Shown in pieces: positions 11,331 through 22,636 of a stretch of DNA of 64,000 bases. Numbering within the stretch: the first letter of the stretch is position 1; each line of letters starts with the position of its first letter. The notes under the pieces were generated by a model. It ran no database searches, was not told where the DNA came from, and saw nothing but the letters and a program-made list of their open reading frames with translations. Source of the stretch: Dromiciops gliroides (lineage: Eukaryota; Chordata; Mammalia; Microbiotheria; Microbiotheriidae); NCBI RefSeq assembly GCF_019393635.1, contig NC_057866.1, positions 117,690,233 to 117,754,232 of the forward strand. The letters run 5' to 3'. Made by a program: the position numbers and the translations under genes.

Positions 11331-13186
11331 CCCAACTCCAATTTTTTATCATTCTCTAGGGTCTTAATTTGAAAGTCAAATTTGCCATTCAGTTCAAGTC
11401 TTTTCATCACAAATATCTGAAAGTCATCTTTTTCATTAAAGTCCCATTTTTTCCTCTGAAAGTTAATGATGAGTTTTGCTGGGTAGGTGATTCTTGGTTG
11501 TAATCCCAATTCCTTTGCCCCCTGGAATATCATATTCCATGCCCTCTGGTCCTTTAATGTAGAAGCTGCTAGATCTTGTGCTATCCTGACTGGGGCTCCA
11601 CAGTACTTGAATTTTCTTTTTTGGCAGCTTGCAATATTTTTTCCTTAACCTGAGAGTTCTGGAATTTGGCTATAATATTCCTAGGAGTTTTCCTTTGGGG
11701 ATCTCTTTCTGGAGGTGATCAGTGGATTCTTTCAATTTCTATTTTAGCTTCTGCTTCTAGAATTTCAGAGCAATTTTCCCTGAGAATATCTTGGAAGATG
11801 ATGTCTAAACTCGTTCCTTGATCATGGTTTTCAGGTAGACCAATAATTTTAAAATTATCTCACCTGGACCTATTTCCAAGTGAGCAGTTTTCCCCATAAG
11901 ATATTTCATATTGCACTCTATTTTTTATTCATTTGGATTTACTTTATTTTGTCTTGGTTTTTCCTAAAGTCACTGGCTTCCATTTGTTCAATCCCAATTC
12001 TTAGGCAACTATTTTCATGAGAGAGCTTTACCATGTGGCTTTTCAAGCTTTTGAATTTTTTCTCGTCTTTCCTGCATCACCCCCATTTCTCTTTCCTTTT
12101 GTTCCTCTACCTCTCTAACTTTATCTTCAAAGTCCTTTTTGAGCGCTTCTATGGCCTGAGACCAATTCATATTTTTCTTGGAACCTTTAGATATAGGGGC
12201 CCTGATGTTGACATCTTCCTCTGAGAGTGCACCTCAATCTTCCTTGTCACTAAAGAAACTTTCTATGGTCCTCACCTTTCTCTGTCTTTTCATCTTGCCT
12301 TTCTTTTGCTTGACTTTTAGGTCCTTAAAGTGGGGCACTGTTTCCAGGCTGCAGTATCCCAAGCTTCAGAAGGTCCTGGGTGGTATGATTTAAGGAGGAT
12401 CAGGTTCTTCACTCTCCTGGCCTCTTCCCTGGTCCTAGATGACCCCAGACCAACTTGCTAATCATCCATCTTTGTGTTTTGTGGTTGTTAGCTCAGACGA
12501 TACTGTGCCCCTCCCCCACCTGGGCCACTGCTGCTCAAACCTCCCTCCTGGTTCTCAGCAGGGGGTGAAAAATCCATGTTCTGCCTCAGCACTAGCATAG
12601 ACCCCTGTAGTCTCCCCCCTGCCCAGGGCTCAGCCCTCTCACCAGACTGTGAACTTAGTTCCAGATGACACTGGTGCTTCAGCTGATTCAGAGGTTCTGG
12701 GGGTCTCCTTCTCTGGTGAGGCTTTCCTGGGTCTGGATCTGTGTCAGGGTGACTGTACGGTTGGGCTTGACTCCTGTATCAGCACAGCACCTCCCTCCTT
12801 CTGACCTTCCAAGCCATACTCTAGATCTTATTTTATCCTTATTGTAGCTCCATAATGTTTGCATTCCTTTCTTCTAATTTCTTGCAATATTTTCCGCTTG
12901 ACTTTGGAGCTCTGGAATTTGGCTTTAATGTTAGTGGGGGTTTTTTTTTGGGGATCTCTTTCAAGAGGTGATCAATGGATACTTTCAATTTCTATTTTAC
13001 CTTCTGCTTCTAGAATATCAGGGCCACTTTCCCTGACAATTTCTTGGAAGATGCTGTCTAAACTTATTTTGGTCATGGTTTTCAGGTAGTTAAATGATTT
13101 TCAAATTATCTCTTCTGGATCTTTTTTCCAAATTATAATATTTCTACTTTTTTTTTAACTATGAGGTTTTTATACCCTAACACTTT

Positions 13187-14310
13187 TATCATGAGATTCT
13201 GGGAAGATGGTGGACTTAGTCAGAAAAGTCCAGCCACTCCTAATTTCCTCCATAAACAGACAGAACATTGCCTCAATTGACCATAAAGTTGCAAATATAA
13301 AGGGATAAAGAAGTTATCCTCCTAAGACAACCTGAGAAGACCTCAGGAAAGACAAGACCTCCAAGAGCTGAGATTTGTCCTCGGTGAAGTACAAACACTT
13401 CTAGGCTAATTCTGCTGGTTCAAGAAATAATTTGCTATGGAGACGGCTGGGTGGCAATCAGCCTCTGCCTCCAAGAATTTTGCCTTATGAACTTTCCTCT
13501 AATTTGAGGATCTGACACCTGACTAAAAGATTAAGATACCCTTCTCTTTCTCTGCTAGGCATAGATGTGTTAGCCAGATATGATCTCAATCTTTAAGCAA
13601 GCACAAACCTGGTGAATGAGGCAGGGAATAAGATCATTTTCAGGACACAGTTGCTTCAGACCCTATATGTGGCATATTGGAAGGGAGTGTCTGAGGCCCC
13701 ATGCAATTCAGAAAATAATAGTAAGAAGAACCTGAGGCCTAAAGGCATATTTATCCAGAAACCAGGCTTAAAATCTGATTATAATAATAAACTGCTAAAA
13801 AACACACACAAAAAATAAAACAAAATTAAAATGAGTATGCAAAGACTGATGTAACCTGAACATTGAGAGGTACTCTGGTGTAAAAGAAGACTTGAGTTCA
13901 TATTCAGAGGAAGATAGTGAGGTTAAAAAAAAAAGCTACTTCTACTCCAAAGAGCAACATCAAATGATTACAAGCCCGAAAAGAGTTCTTGGAAGAACTT
14001 TAAAATTACTTCAAAAATAAAATACGAAAGATAAAAGAAAAAATAAATAAAAGCAATCCAAGAAAATCATGAAAAGAAAGTCAATCAACTGGAAAAAGAG
14101 ATCCAAAAATCTTAAGGAAGAAAACAACTCCTTAAAAATAGAATTAGACATGGGGGAACAAAAGATACTATAAGACACTAAGAAATAAAATAAATAAATA
14201 AATAAAAATGAAGAAGTAGAAAGGAATGTGAAATGTTTCTTTAGAAAAACAACTGATCTAGAGAACTAATTGAGGAGAAATGATATAAGAATTGTTGGAC
14301 TAACCCTCAA
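13187..14310 (+). mobile_element. Old L1 5' UTR plus ORF1 N-terminal fragment
   Basis: Begins 'gattctgggaagatggtgga', typical of the start of an L1 5' UTR. An ORF1-like region follows: 'ttcatattcagaggaagata', then 'gaaaagaaagtcaatcaact' and 'aatgtgaaatgtttctttag'. It stops abruptly in ORF1 at 'attgttggactaac', so its 3' part is lost. Orientation is opposite to L1-alpha, in which or next to which it lies. Multiple stops, no coding capacity. Confidence 0.65.
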
Positions 14311-15235
14311 TTTTTCATTTCAAGAACATTCTATAAGGTTCACAGGATGTTAGAAATACTTACTTACTAAATTTGGAAATGGAGGTTTTGCAATTAACTT
14401 GAGGTTTCACATAATCAGTAATAGGAATCAGAGAAGTTACAGCATCTTCAGGTTTTTCATACTGTGCTCTTTTCAAAGGCAAGGACTTACCCTGTATATG
14501 TCTCATAAAGGTGGTAGATGGGAAATTAAAAATCATGATAATGATGGCAGAATTAGAAAAAAAAATGACCTTATTGCTTTAAGTCACTTTTTCATGGCAT
14601 GTTTTGAGAATGACTTTGTAGGGAGTCAGAGGTGCAATGTCAATCAAGTTAAAAATATGAAAGAAGGTGCCTAACTATCAGCCAATTGAAAAAGCTCTCC
14701 TGAGACTAATTTGTAGTTCATCTAACATGTAAAGTGAGTATATTTTCATTAAATATTTTAAATCCACTCCCAAATGATTCATGTTCTTCCGTGTTGAGAA
14801 ATTAATTGGGACACATAATGGAAATCATTGTAGGTTAGAATGGTTTATTCCAGAATCAGTTACGGGAGCTAAAATTAAGCTAGTGCCACCCAAAAATAGA
14901 GAAATGAAGACTTTTGTATAATCAACATCTCTATGTCCATATGTTTTTGTGGATTCCCAAATAGTTCTCTTCTCACCTTAATAGAGATCTACATTCATCT
15001 AGTTAGTGTCCAGTTAAAATCCCAGGATAAGCTGGTCACCTGAAATTTCATCCCTAAGCAGCCTGATTCAGTTTTTGATGCTCAATGTCTTCTCTACTCC
15101 CTTGGTGACTTTCCCTCTCTGAATTAAGGGCTGGAGGGTAATAATGCAATAAACTGTTCCCAAGCCCCTCCTTAATGGAGAGCTCTAAACTTTCCAGGTA
15201 ACTACATTTTACATCAATAGTTCTGCTTGGCTTCA
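14311..15235. other. Unassigned sequence
   Basis: A 91-codon ORF (14399-14674, plus) has no recognisable motif and biased AT-rich composition. No repeat family, RNA gene or regulatory element could be supported. Confidence 0.4.
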
Positions 15236-15239
15236 ACAC

Positions 15240-15357
15240 AATAAGCTCCTTGAGGACAGAGTGTCTTTCTTTTTCTTATTTGTATCCCCCAATGATTAGC
15301 ACAGTGCCCAGCAGGTAATGGGCACTTAAACATTTGTTGAATTGAATTGAATTGAAA
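15240..15357 (+). repeat. L2-type LINE 3' end
   Basis: 'aagctccttgaggacagagt', 'ttatttgtatcccccaatga', 'ttagcacagtgcccagcagg' and the terminal repeats 'gaattgaattgaattg'. Confidence 0.75.
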
Positions 15358-15359
15358 AT

Positions 15360-16325
15360 AATAGCTGCCACTGAGCGTTCTGTAAAGTTCTCCCCTCTCA
15401 AAATACCTGACCTGTTATGAGCAAGTTCTTCAAGGGTCCAGAGGGTGTGGAATAGGCTATTGTTAGAATATATTTAAAATGGAAGAAAAGGGCAAAGACA
15501 GATTTAATTCAACTTCACTCTACTACTTAACAGATTGCTCTTGGAGTCACTGAATCCAAAAATGTTTGCCATCACCCACCTCAACAAAGCTTGGGTAAAG
15601 CATCAGAATATTAGGATGCATTTTCATGACACATATAGCATGGGTGAAATTACACTGTTTATCTTAGGACCAACCAGGGAGAATCAATGTTCAGTAGTAA
15701 TCATGGCCAACATAAAGCCCACCTAACAGAAAGGCAAGGGCCAATAAAAGTAATGAGAATATGAATATTGTTTTTCAAGCTTCTTAAAGTGCCTAAATAA
15801 GTTTTGTGTTTTTTAGCCCTTTACCTGTCAGAATGTTCTTTTCAGAGGATCATTAACATCATTTGACATCTTCGACAAGTTATAGTCAAGCCAGCACCTA
15901 AAATAATGAAGTGGAATGGCAGCAAATGGATACTCAATTGTCTCTGGTCATAGGGGATTGGGATGGTATAAATAATTGCAAGCCATATTGAATCCCATCT
16001 CATTTTAAGCATTCACTTCAGCTTCTTTTTTTTTCCTAATGACCTCTCTACCTATAATCTCACATCTTCCAGTGTGGCTAACAAGCAGCCAAATTGAATA
16101 ATTTGAATTTCATCTCCTTGTCCTGACTCTACTCATCCTCTTGTGGAAGTGCTAATGAGCAATGAAATTGTGGTTTAAAAAGGGGGAGCAGTGGGAGAGA
16201 GAAGGGGTAGAGGCAGAAAGACTCCCTAGTCTTTTATTGGCCAGAAACTTATGAATTGCTTTCAAACTAAGGAGTATTAAAAATAGGGTAGTGGTTTAAA
16301 ATAAGGGAGCAGAATTGCAGATTAG
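15360..16325. other. Unassigned sequence
   Basis: Unique-looking DNA with a short ORF at 15535-15726 of no recognised family. No RNA gene or clear repeat seen. Confidence 0.4.
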
Positions 16326-16329
16326 GGTT

Positions 16330-16480
16330 TTGGATAGAAAATCAGGATTGTGAATTGTTGCCCTATTTCCTATGCGATCCTGGACAAGTCACTTATCCTT
16401 TCAATACCCAAGTTACAAACTGATTGCTAATCTGCATTGGTACAGGGAGTTTGCTCACTGGAAAATGCTTGTACTACTGA
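16330..16480 (+). repeat. MAR1/MIR-type SINE, degraded
   Basis: 'tgcgatcctggacaagtcac', 'ttatcctttcaatacccaag', then 'ctgcattggtacagggagtt', the 3' tail variant seen in marsupial MAR1-like SINEs. Confidence 0.6.
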
Positions 16481-16583
16481 ATGGCTTATCTGACCAAAAA
16501 ACAACAATAACATTGTACACAAACTCAACAACAAGGCATAATATGTAGATCAGATATTTTTAATTTGAATTTTGTGAGCTTTT

Positions 16584-16740
16584 TTTGGTTTTGTTTTTGT
16601 TTTTTGCAGGGCAATGAGGGTTAAGTGACTTGCCCAGGGTCACACAGCTAGTAAGTGTCAAGTGTCTGAGGCCAGATTTGAACTCAGGTACTCCTGAATC
16701 CAGGGCCAATGCTTTATCCACTGAGCCGTCTAGCTGCCTC
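16584..16740 (-). mobile_element. Marsupial tRNA-derived SINE, antisense
   Basis: Complete copy with a T/G-rich tail on this strand, body 'gcagggcaatgagggttaag' to 'ccgtctagctgcctc'. Imperfect target duplication aattttgtgagctttt / aaattctgtgaccttt. Confidence 0.9.
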
Positions 16741-17021
16741 AAATTCTGTGACCTTTAAAAAAATTAATAACTATATTTTATTATAATTGGTTTTCTTTGT
16801 AATTGTCTCCATGTGTATGCATATTTACATATATATGCATGTGTATGTATAAACACAAATGTATACAAGTATAGTATTTTTGTATTTAAAAGATTATTCT
16901 GAGGAGGGATTTGTAGACTTCACTAGAACACTAAAGAGGTTTATGGCCAAAAAAAAAAAAAAGTTTAGAACTCCTGTTAGACTCTATCCATGTGATTCCC
17001 TAAGTCTCTTAAGATGAGGGG

Positions 17022-17255
17022 ATTATAATAATAATAGCTAGCATTTATACCACACTTTAGATTTTGCAAAACTCTTGAACATATTATCTTATTTGTTCTT
17101 CAAAGCAACATTGTGAGGCAGGTACTATATTATCACCATTTTACATGTGAGTAAACTGAGGCTGAGAAAGGTCAGATAGTTTGTCCAGGATGGCACAGCT
17201 AGTAATTGGCAGAGGCAGCATTTGAACTGAGATCTTCTTACCTCTGTGTCTATCA
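17022..17255 (-). repeat. MIR/MAR1-type SINE, antisense
   Basis: 'aataatagctagcatttata', 'tattatcttatttgttcttc', 'ttttacatgtgagtaaactg', 'cacagctagtaattggcaga' and 'tttgaactgagatcttc' occur in the expected antisense order. Confidence 0.75.
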
Positions 17256-17261
17256 GTCAAC

Positions 17262-18030
17262 CAACCAATTAATCAATAAACATTTAATAAGAACCTACTA
17301 TGTGCCAGGTACTATGCTAAGTGGCAGCAATACAATAAATCGGTGAAAGACAGATACTGCCCTCAAGGAACTTATAATCTAATGGGGGAGACAAAAAGCA
17401 AACAAATATATACAAAACAAGTTATATAAAGAATAAGTAGGAAAAAAAAAGAATAAGTAGGAAAAAATTTAAAGAGGGAAAGTACTGAATTTCAGTGCTT
17501 AAGGTAGGCTTCCTGTATAAGGTAGGATTTTAGTCAGATTAAAAGGTAGCCAAGGGGGCAGCTAGGTGGCACAGTGGATAGAGCACTGGCCCTGGAGTCA
17601 GGAGTACCTGAGTTCAAATCTGGCCTCAGACACTTAACACTTACTAGCTATGTGACCCTGGGCAAGTCACTTAACCCCAATTGCCTCACTAAAAAAAAAA
17701 AAAAAAAAAAAAAAAAGGATAAAAGGTAGCCAAACACTTCAGTAGTCAGAGCAGAGGAGGGAGAACATTCTATGCATGGAGGATAAGCAGAGAAAATGCC
17801 CAGAGCCAAGAGATAGAGTTTCTTGTTTATGGAAGAATTGAGTTGCCAATTACTCTAGATCAAAGAATATGAGGCAAGGGATAAGGTGTGAGAATGAAAA
17901 GGTAGGAGGGAGCTAGGTTATGAAGGGCTTTGGATGTCAAATAGAGCATTTTGTATTTTCTCTTGGAGGCAATAGGGAGCCATTGGAGTTAATTAAGTAG
18001 GGAGTGACATGATTACACTTTGCATTATGC
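17262..18030 (-). repeat. Old L2/CR1-like LINE remnant, antisense, split by a SINE
   Basis: Antisense L2-like 3' end ('aataaacatttaataagaac', 'tatgtgccaggtactatgct', 'gccctcaaggaacttataat'). It is followed by the long accompanying block common in mammalian genomes: 'aggcttcctgtataaggtag', 'aacattctatgcatggagga', 'atgaagggctttggatgtca' and 'agggagtgacatgattacac'. Family is uncertain between L2 and another ancient LINE. Confidence 0.5.
17554..17719 (+). mobile_element. Marsupial tRNA-derived SINE, sense, long poly-A
   Basis: Near-consensus copy ending 'taaccccaattgcctcac' plus a run of over 20 A. Perfect 14-bp duplication taaaaggtagccaa at 17540-17553 and 17720-17733. Subtype with 'gagtcagg' and 'cttaacactt'. 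One of the youngest-looking SINEs here. Confidence 0.95.
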
Positions 18031-18604
18031 CATCTAGGTACTTCTAATATGTCTCTATCTGATATCCATGTCTATGTATTTTAAGTATGTGTGTGGGGGT
18101 ATTAATAGGAAATGCCAAACTGCAATGCAGGTGAAGTATGTCATAAAAATAAGATTGTGATATTTTGTACAAATTATGCAATATCTTCCATCAAAATTTA
18201 CATGGGTCTTTATGGCTATCACTTGACAAAGGTATAGATGGTCTGTTCATCTAATCTGATGATGACCAAGATTAGCAGTAATTATCATATAACAAAATCC
18301 AAAAAGAACTTGCTAGGGTAGAACATTAATCTAAATCTAAGACATAATTTAGCATAGATAAATATAACAATCTAACATTTGCATTTCAGAAATCAACTTC
18401 AGACATACAAGATGGGGAGAGTCATGCCTAAAGAAGACAATCTAAAAATTAGCATCAGGGTGTTAGCAGGCTGCAAATCTCATGTGAATCAACCATGTGA
18501 TACAGTAGTCAAAAAAACCAGTTCAATCTTAGTTACCTCTGCTTAGGGAGGAACATGGTACCAATGAGCATTCTGTACCTGGTAAATGCACACCTATAGT
18601 CCTA

Positions 18605-18785
18605 TGTACAGTAGGCATTAAAAGGATGCTAGCAATCATTCAATTTAACCCCCTTATTTTACAGTTGTGGAAACTGAGGGCCATAGAGATAAAATGGCTT
18701 TTCCATGATCATCCAGGTTGTAAGCACGCTTACAAAGATTTGAACTCAACTCCTCTGACTCCAATTCATATGTTCTGGACTATAT
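18605..18785 (-). repeat. MIR-type SINE, antisense
   Basis: 'ttcaatttaacccccttatt', 'ttacagttgtggaaactgag', 'tcatccaggttgtaagcacg', 'gatttgaactcaactcctct' and 'gactccaattcatatg'. Confidence 0.65.
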
Positions 18786-18799
18786 TTGGGGAAGTCTGA

Positions 18800-19115
18800 G
18801 ATGAGTTACAGCATAAATAAAAGTGACCAGAGTGGTGAAAGATCTAAGAATATGCCACATATAGCTTGGTTGAACCTCATGGGGGTGGTTAAGCTAGAGA
18901 AGAGAAGGCTTAGAGGAAACATGATAGCTGCCTTCCAGTATAAGAAGAGTTATCCAGATTAGAGTCATTGGCTTAGCACCAGAAGGTAAAATTAGGAGCA
19001 AGGGATTGAAATTTCAGTGGTAGCTTATGCTTGATCTTGCAGGGAAAAATTCTGGCAATTATAGCTGTCCAAAAATGAAATGGTTTGCCTTCAGAAGGAA
19101 TGTATGCTTCCCCAG
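18800..19115 (+). repeat. CR1/L3-type LINE 3' fragment
   Basis: Sense CR1/L3 3'-region landmarks: 'aagctagagaagagaaggct', 'tagaggaaacatgatagctg', 'accagaaggtaaaattagga', 'tggcaattatagctgtccaa', 'aaatgaaatggtttgcc'. Strongly diverged fossil. Confidence 0.65.
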
Positions 19116-19297
19116 AACCAGTTTAGACCAGTTGGCAAGTACTGATTAGTAAATTTTCAGTGTTAGCATTTATACCTAAGGAATTGGCAAATGATACAAA
19201 TCAAGGTTTTATTTATTGTTTTGTTGATTGTCTAGATCTAAAATAAAGAACTAGATAAAGTGTTAATAATGCATATTAAACTTAAAAGTCTATCATG

Positions 19298-19440
19298 GGG
19301 GGCAACAAGGTGGAGCAGTGGATAAAGCACCAGCCCTGGATTCAGCAGGACCTGAGTTCAAATCCGATCTCAGACACTTGACACTTACTAGCTGTGTGAC
19401 TCAGGCCAAGTCACTTAACCCTCATTGGCTTTAAAATAAA
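19298..19440 (+). mobile_element. Marsupial tRNA-derived SINE, sense
   Basis: 'ggtggagcagtggataaagc', 'accagccctggattcagcag', ending 'cttaaccctcattggct'. Flanked by 'tatcatggg' on both sides. Ggattcag/cttgacactt subtype. Confidence 0.9.
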
Positions 19441-21224
19441 ATGTGTATCATGGGTTCTTTTTCTGAGTAATTATGGTTAAATATTGACACAGCACAATAA
19501 TGGGACCTCCTCAATGGGAATCTTGATGACCATTGGTTGGAAATATGATGAAAAATGTTGGTTAGGTATGGGTAGGATTACATCATCTCTCCAGGTTTCT
19601 GTGAGCCTGTGGTATGAGAATGGTTTTGACATGGAGACTCATTCCCCTATATAACCACCAGAAGATGAATTTATTCTTGTCATGGTCTCTCTAACATTTC
19701 AGAAAATAAGTGAAAGTACATAGCATATTCCATAGATATGTCTCTCCCTAGTCATTTAAAATATTCCTATTATTGCCCTTCCGTGGGGATGGAGGTATAA
19801 AAAAAATTACCTAGTATTTACTATATTCTAAGCTAAGTGCTAAGCACTTTTATAAATATTATCTCATTTGATCCTCATAATAACCACACTTTTGTGATTC
19901 TACTGCTTTAAAAACTATGATTCCAGAGGATCATATAAGCCTGTACTGCTAATGCAGCAGATGAAGAGATATAGCTTTTCTAGGTATGGACCATGAAGTT
20001 ATGCTAACTTCCAGTGAAACTCTACTTTTCTGCCTCATCATGGCATAGAAATCAACCCTGGCTTCCATAATTATATGACTGCAAAGTATAAGTCCTGAAA
20101 GTTCTTTATAAGCTAGAAAGACTTCTTTTGGTCAAATTTAATTACCGGTCTAGGCAAGTGCATAGCCTAATAACAAAAATTTGGATCCTATATAATGGTC
20201 CTTTTTTATCTACTTCAACTCAAGAAATAATCTAATAAGGTGTGACAGAGTTCTATGCATTGAATGAAAAACAATCTCTTAAGTGCCAATTAGATGCCAA
20301 GTGCTATCCTAAGTGGTGGGGCTATATATAGAAAAGCAAGTCAGTCCATGTTCTCAAGGAACTCATACTCTAATTGGAAGAGGTAACACATAAAGGACAG
20401 TTCAGCTCTTTATCACACAGGCCTTGTGGTTGTGAGCTACAGGGTAGAAGATAAGTCCTCTTTGTCCTTAGAGTGAGTCAAATAATGATGCCTGGGGATC
20501 TGTAAGGGTGTTGTGGTAAGGTATATGGAAGGGTCCAATGACCTTCCATCTTACTAGAAGGAGTGTAGTTGGTAGCTCCTTTCACATCAAAGTGATGGGA
20601 ATGGTCATAGTCCCCAGTAAGATGCAGAGGGGAGGTCAGGACAACTACTAATGGGAATAGTGTGTGAACAAGGAGTGAAGCAAGGACCATGGTTTCTCTA
20701 TCTCACAAAAGTGAGAATTGGGGAGGGAAGTGTCAGTATGCAGCCAAAAGGAGAAAAAGAGAAGAGAACATTGAAATTGGCAGTAATTTCTAGAGGGAGT
20801 GCTTTCCTCAGCATTTGGTGCTTCTGAAACATCCAAAAAATCTATTATTCATCAAAAATGTTTATTAATGAGTGTCAATTTATGCTAAATAAGTAAACTA
20901 CCAAAAATGACATTTTAATAGGTCTGCTCCAAAGATTATACCCCTTTAAGTTCTATATCCATAAAAATACACAAATATGAGTTGTTTCTTTAAAAAAAAT
21001 ACCTTTTCAGCCTCTTCCATTTATTCAATTCAACTACACAATTATGGATTGAATGCCAGCTATGAAATATTGTTCTAGGTATTTAGGAGATGCCGACCTA
21101 AGCAAGCCAGTCCTAGCCATGTGAAGTTTATTATCTATTCTGAGGTTTAGAGTATATATATTAATAACTTTATATACTGTTGTATAATTTATATATTTTT
21201 TGTGATTTTTCAGTGCACTTACCA
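19441..21224. other. Mostly unassigned, with MIR and L2 scraps
   Basis: An antisense MIR piece lies at 19800-19905 ('ttatctcatttgatcctcat'), and an antisense L2 3' end at 20275-20400 ('agatgccaagtgctatccta', 'ttctcaaggaactcatactc'). Two overlapping minus-strand ORFs at 20478-20836 have no recognised motif. No coding gene is supported. Confidence 0.45.
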
Positions 21225-21360
21225 TAGCCATATGAGGTGTATACTATAAATGGTATTGTGATTTTACAGGTAAGAAAAGTAGAGCTTAGAAAGGTTGAGT
21301 GACAGCTGGTCAAGAGAAGAGATAAGGTCTAGACCCAGGTCTATTGACTTATACACCACT
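21225..21360 (-). repeat. MIR-type SINE, antisense
   Basis: 'gtgattttacaggtaagaaa', 'ggttgagtgacagctggtca' and 'ctagacccaggtctattgac' in antisense order. Confidence 0.55.
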
Positions 21361-21487
21361 TGTCTTTCCCATAACATCATGCTATGACATATTAAAATAT
21401 GATAGACCAAAAGATAGTAATAGTTAAAATTAACACATAATCTGAGAAAAGAAAACTTTTTAAAACATCAGAACCTTTTTTCTTTTT

Positions 21488-21637
21488 CTTTTTTTTTTTT
21501 TTGAGAGGCAATGGAGGTTACATGACTTGCCCAGGGTCACACAGCTAGTAAGTGTCAAGTGTCTGAGGCCGGATTTGAACTCGGGTACTCCTGAATCCAG
21601 GGCCGGTGCTTTATCCACTGTACCACCTAGCTTCCCC
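21488..21637 (-). mobile_element. Marsupial tRNA-derived SINE, antisense
   Basis: Complete copy ('gaggcaatggaggttacatg' to 'accacctagcttcccc'). Target duplication aaccttttttcttt(t) at 21472-21487 and from 21638. Confidence 0.9.
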
Positions 21638-21764
21638 AACCTTTTTTCTTTTATGTTAAAAAATACACTTTATAGTATCCTCTTGTGTCTAAAACATAAG
21701 GAATATTTGCCACTTACCACTATCTATAAGTATATAAAAAGTAAGATTAATGAAATAAGGTTTT

Positions 21765-21934
21765 GTTTTTGTTTTTTGTTTTTTGGGTTTTTTTTTTTTT
21801 GCTGGACAATTGGGGTTAAGTGACTTGCCTAGGGTCACACAGCTAGTAAGTGTTAAGTGTCTGAGGCTGGATTTTAACTCAGTTCCTCCTGAATCCAGGG
21901 CCAATGCTCTATCCACTGCACCACCTAGCTGCCC
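21765..21934 (-). mobile_element. Marsupial tRNA-derived SINE, antisense
   Basis: Second copy 130 bp from the previous one, same orientation ('gacaattggggttaagtgac' to 'accacctagctgccc'). Flanks tgaaataaggtttt and tgaaataagtttt are a target duplication with a one-base difference, so it inserted separately. Confidence 0.9.
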
Positions 21935-22169
21935 TGAAATAAGTTTTAATAATAAAATAGCTTCCATGAATTATTAGAACGTGTAAATGTATTTACTCTG
22001 CAGAACTAATGTTTCATAATGCCATGGCTGGAAGAGACCTCTGATCTTCAGCTAGCTTATATTCCTGCCTTAGAGCTTGCAGGATTTCATCTAAACCACC
22101 CTTTAATTATAGTGCTTTCCCCCCTTTTAATTATTTCCTATTTATCTCACATATAACTGACTTTAGCTA

Positions 22170-22316
22170 TATTTGTTTGCTTGTTGTCTCCACCATTAGA
22201 TAATAAGCTGCTTGAAGGCAGATACTGTCTTTTGCTTATTTGTATCACCAACAATTAGCATAGTGCCTGACATATAGTAGACACTTTATAAATGTCTATT
22301 GAATTGAATAAAATTA
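22170..22316 (+). repeat. L2-type LINE 3' end
   Basis: 'ttagataataagctgcttga', 'aggcagatactgtcttttgc', 'atagtgcctgacatatagta', ending 'tctattgaattgaataaa'. Confidence 0.75.
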
Positions 22317-22479
22317 TGATGGAACCTAAGGCTTTCAAAGTAACTGAGATGTACCCATAAACCAATATGCAATTATATATTATTTAGTATTCAACATACA
22401 ACTTTCACAAATTGAGAGGGCATTAAATCATCATGCAAGAAAACAACTTAATGTAACCTTACAGTAAAAATTAGTAGTA

Positions 22480-22636
22480 GGGGTGGCTAGGTGGCGCAGT
22501 GGATAAAGCACCAGCCCTGGATTCAGGGGTACCTGAGTTCAAATCTGGCCTCAGACACTTGACACTTACTAGCTGTGTGACCCTGGGCAAGTCACTTAAC
22601 TCCCATTGCCCCGCAAAAAAAAACAAAAACAAAAAC
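22480..22636 (+). mobile_element. Marsupial tRNA-derived SINE, sense
   Basis: 'gggtggctaggtggcgcagt' to 'ctcccattgccccgc' with an A/C-rich tail. Perfect 14-bp duplication aaaaattagtagta at 22466-22479 and 22637-22650. Confidence 0.95.

Larger units (their letters stand above)
9632..12820 (-). mobile_element. Half-L1-like element B, minus strand, inserted in element A
   Basis: Bracketed by ctagatctt at 9623-9631 and 12821-12829; the ORF1 of element A resumes in register on both sides. On the minus strand: a 5'-truncated 5' UTR (about 12815-12280), decayed ORF1 (about 12275-11350; antisense landmarks 'ggaacctttagatatagggg' and 'ttctggaatttggctataat'), SINE fragment (about 11340-11216), purine spacer (about 11200-10680), ORF2 tail (10660-10440) and 3' UTR to the oligo-T near 9632. 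An LTR lies in its 3' end (9650-10158). RT and endonuclease are missing. It is the inner layer of the stack and so younger than A. ORF1 has several stops. Confidence 0.75.
7660..13129 (-). mobile_element. Half-L1-like element A, minus strand, split by element B
   Basis: Target duplication aaattataacatttc (7645-7659) and aaattataatatttc (13130-13144) brackets the insert within L1-alpha ORF2. Read 5' to 3' on the minus strand it contains a 5'-truncated ORF1 (13117-12830, continuing 9622-9290), an inter-region with a captured SINE fragment (about 9030-8926), a purine-rich tandem spacer (about 8890-8285), an ORF2 C-terminal tail (about 8180-7900) and the 3' UTR. Endonuclease and reverse-transcriptase domains are absent. 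Element B (9632-12820) interrupts ORF1. The spacer-to-tail junction matches element C, so this architecture is inherited. No intact ORF remains. Confidence 0.75.
4020..13185 (-). mobile_element. Old L1 (copy alpha), minus strand, interrupted by nested insertions
   Basis: Decayed L1 read on the minus strand. ORF2 C-terminal sequence lies at 4235-4960 (antisense landmarks 'tcaattgatgggcattcctg' and 'tatcctttggccatttatca'). More of ORF2 runs from 5117 to 7644, with landmarks 'tttgctttggcaggtatatt' at about 5369 and 'tatcccataggttttgatat' at about 7450. The tract resumes at 13130-13183 ('gaggtttttataccctaaca'). Inside it are an LTR-like insert (6485-6994), a SINE (7134-7281) and half-L1-like element A (7660-13129). 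An internal segment at about 4963-5115 is inverted. No ORF is intact, so it is a molecular fossil and the oldest layer of the stack. Confidence 0.8.

Noticed and set aside
17554..17719. tRNA-gene-like A and B boxes
   Set aside because: They belong to the tRNA-derived SINE heads; no cloverleaf with a proper acceptor stem or anticodon arm is present, so no tRNA gene is called.
21527..21967. ORFs with repeated phrases such as VTQLVSVKCLRPD and LTLTSCVTLGKSLNP
   Set aside because: These are translations of the abundant tRNA-derived SINE on either strand and recur at every SINE copy.
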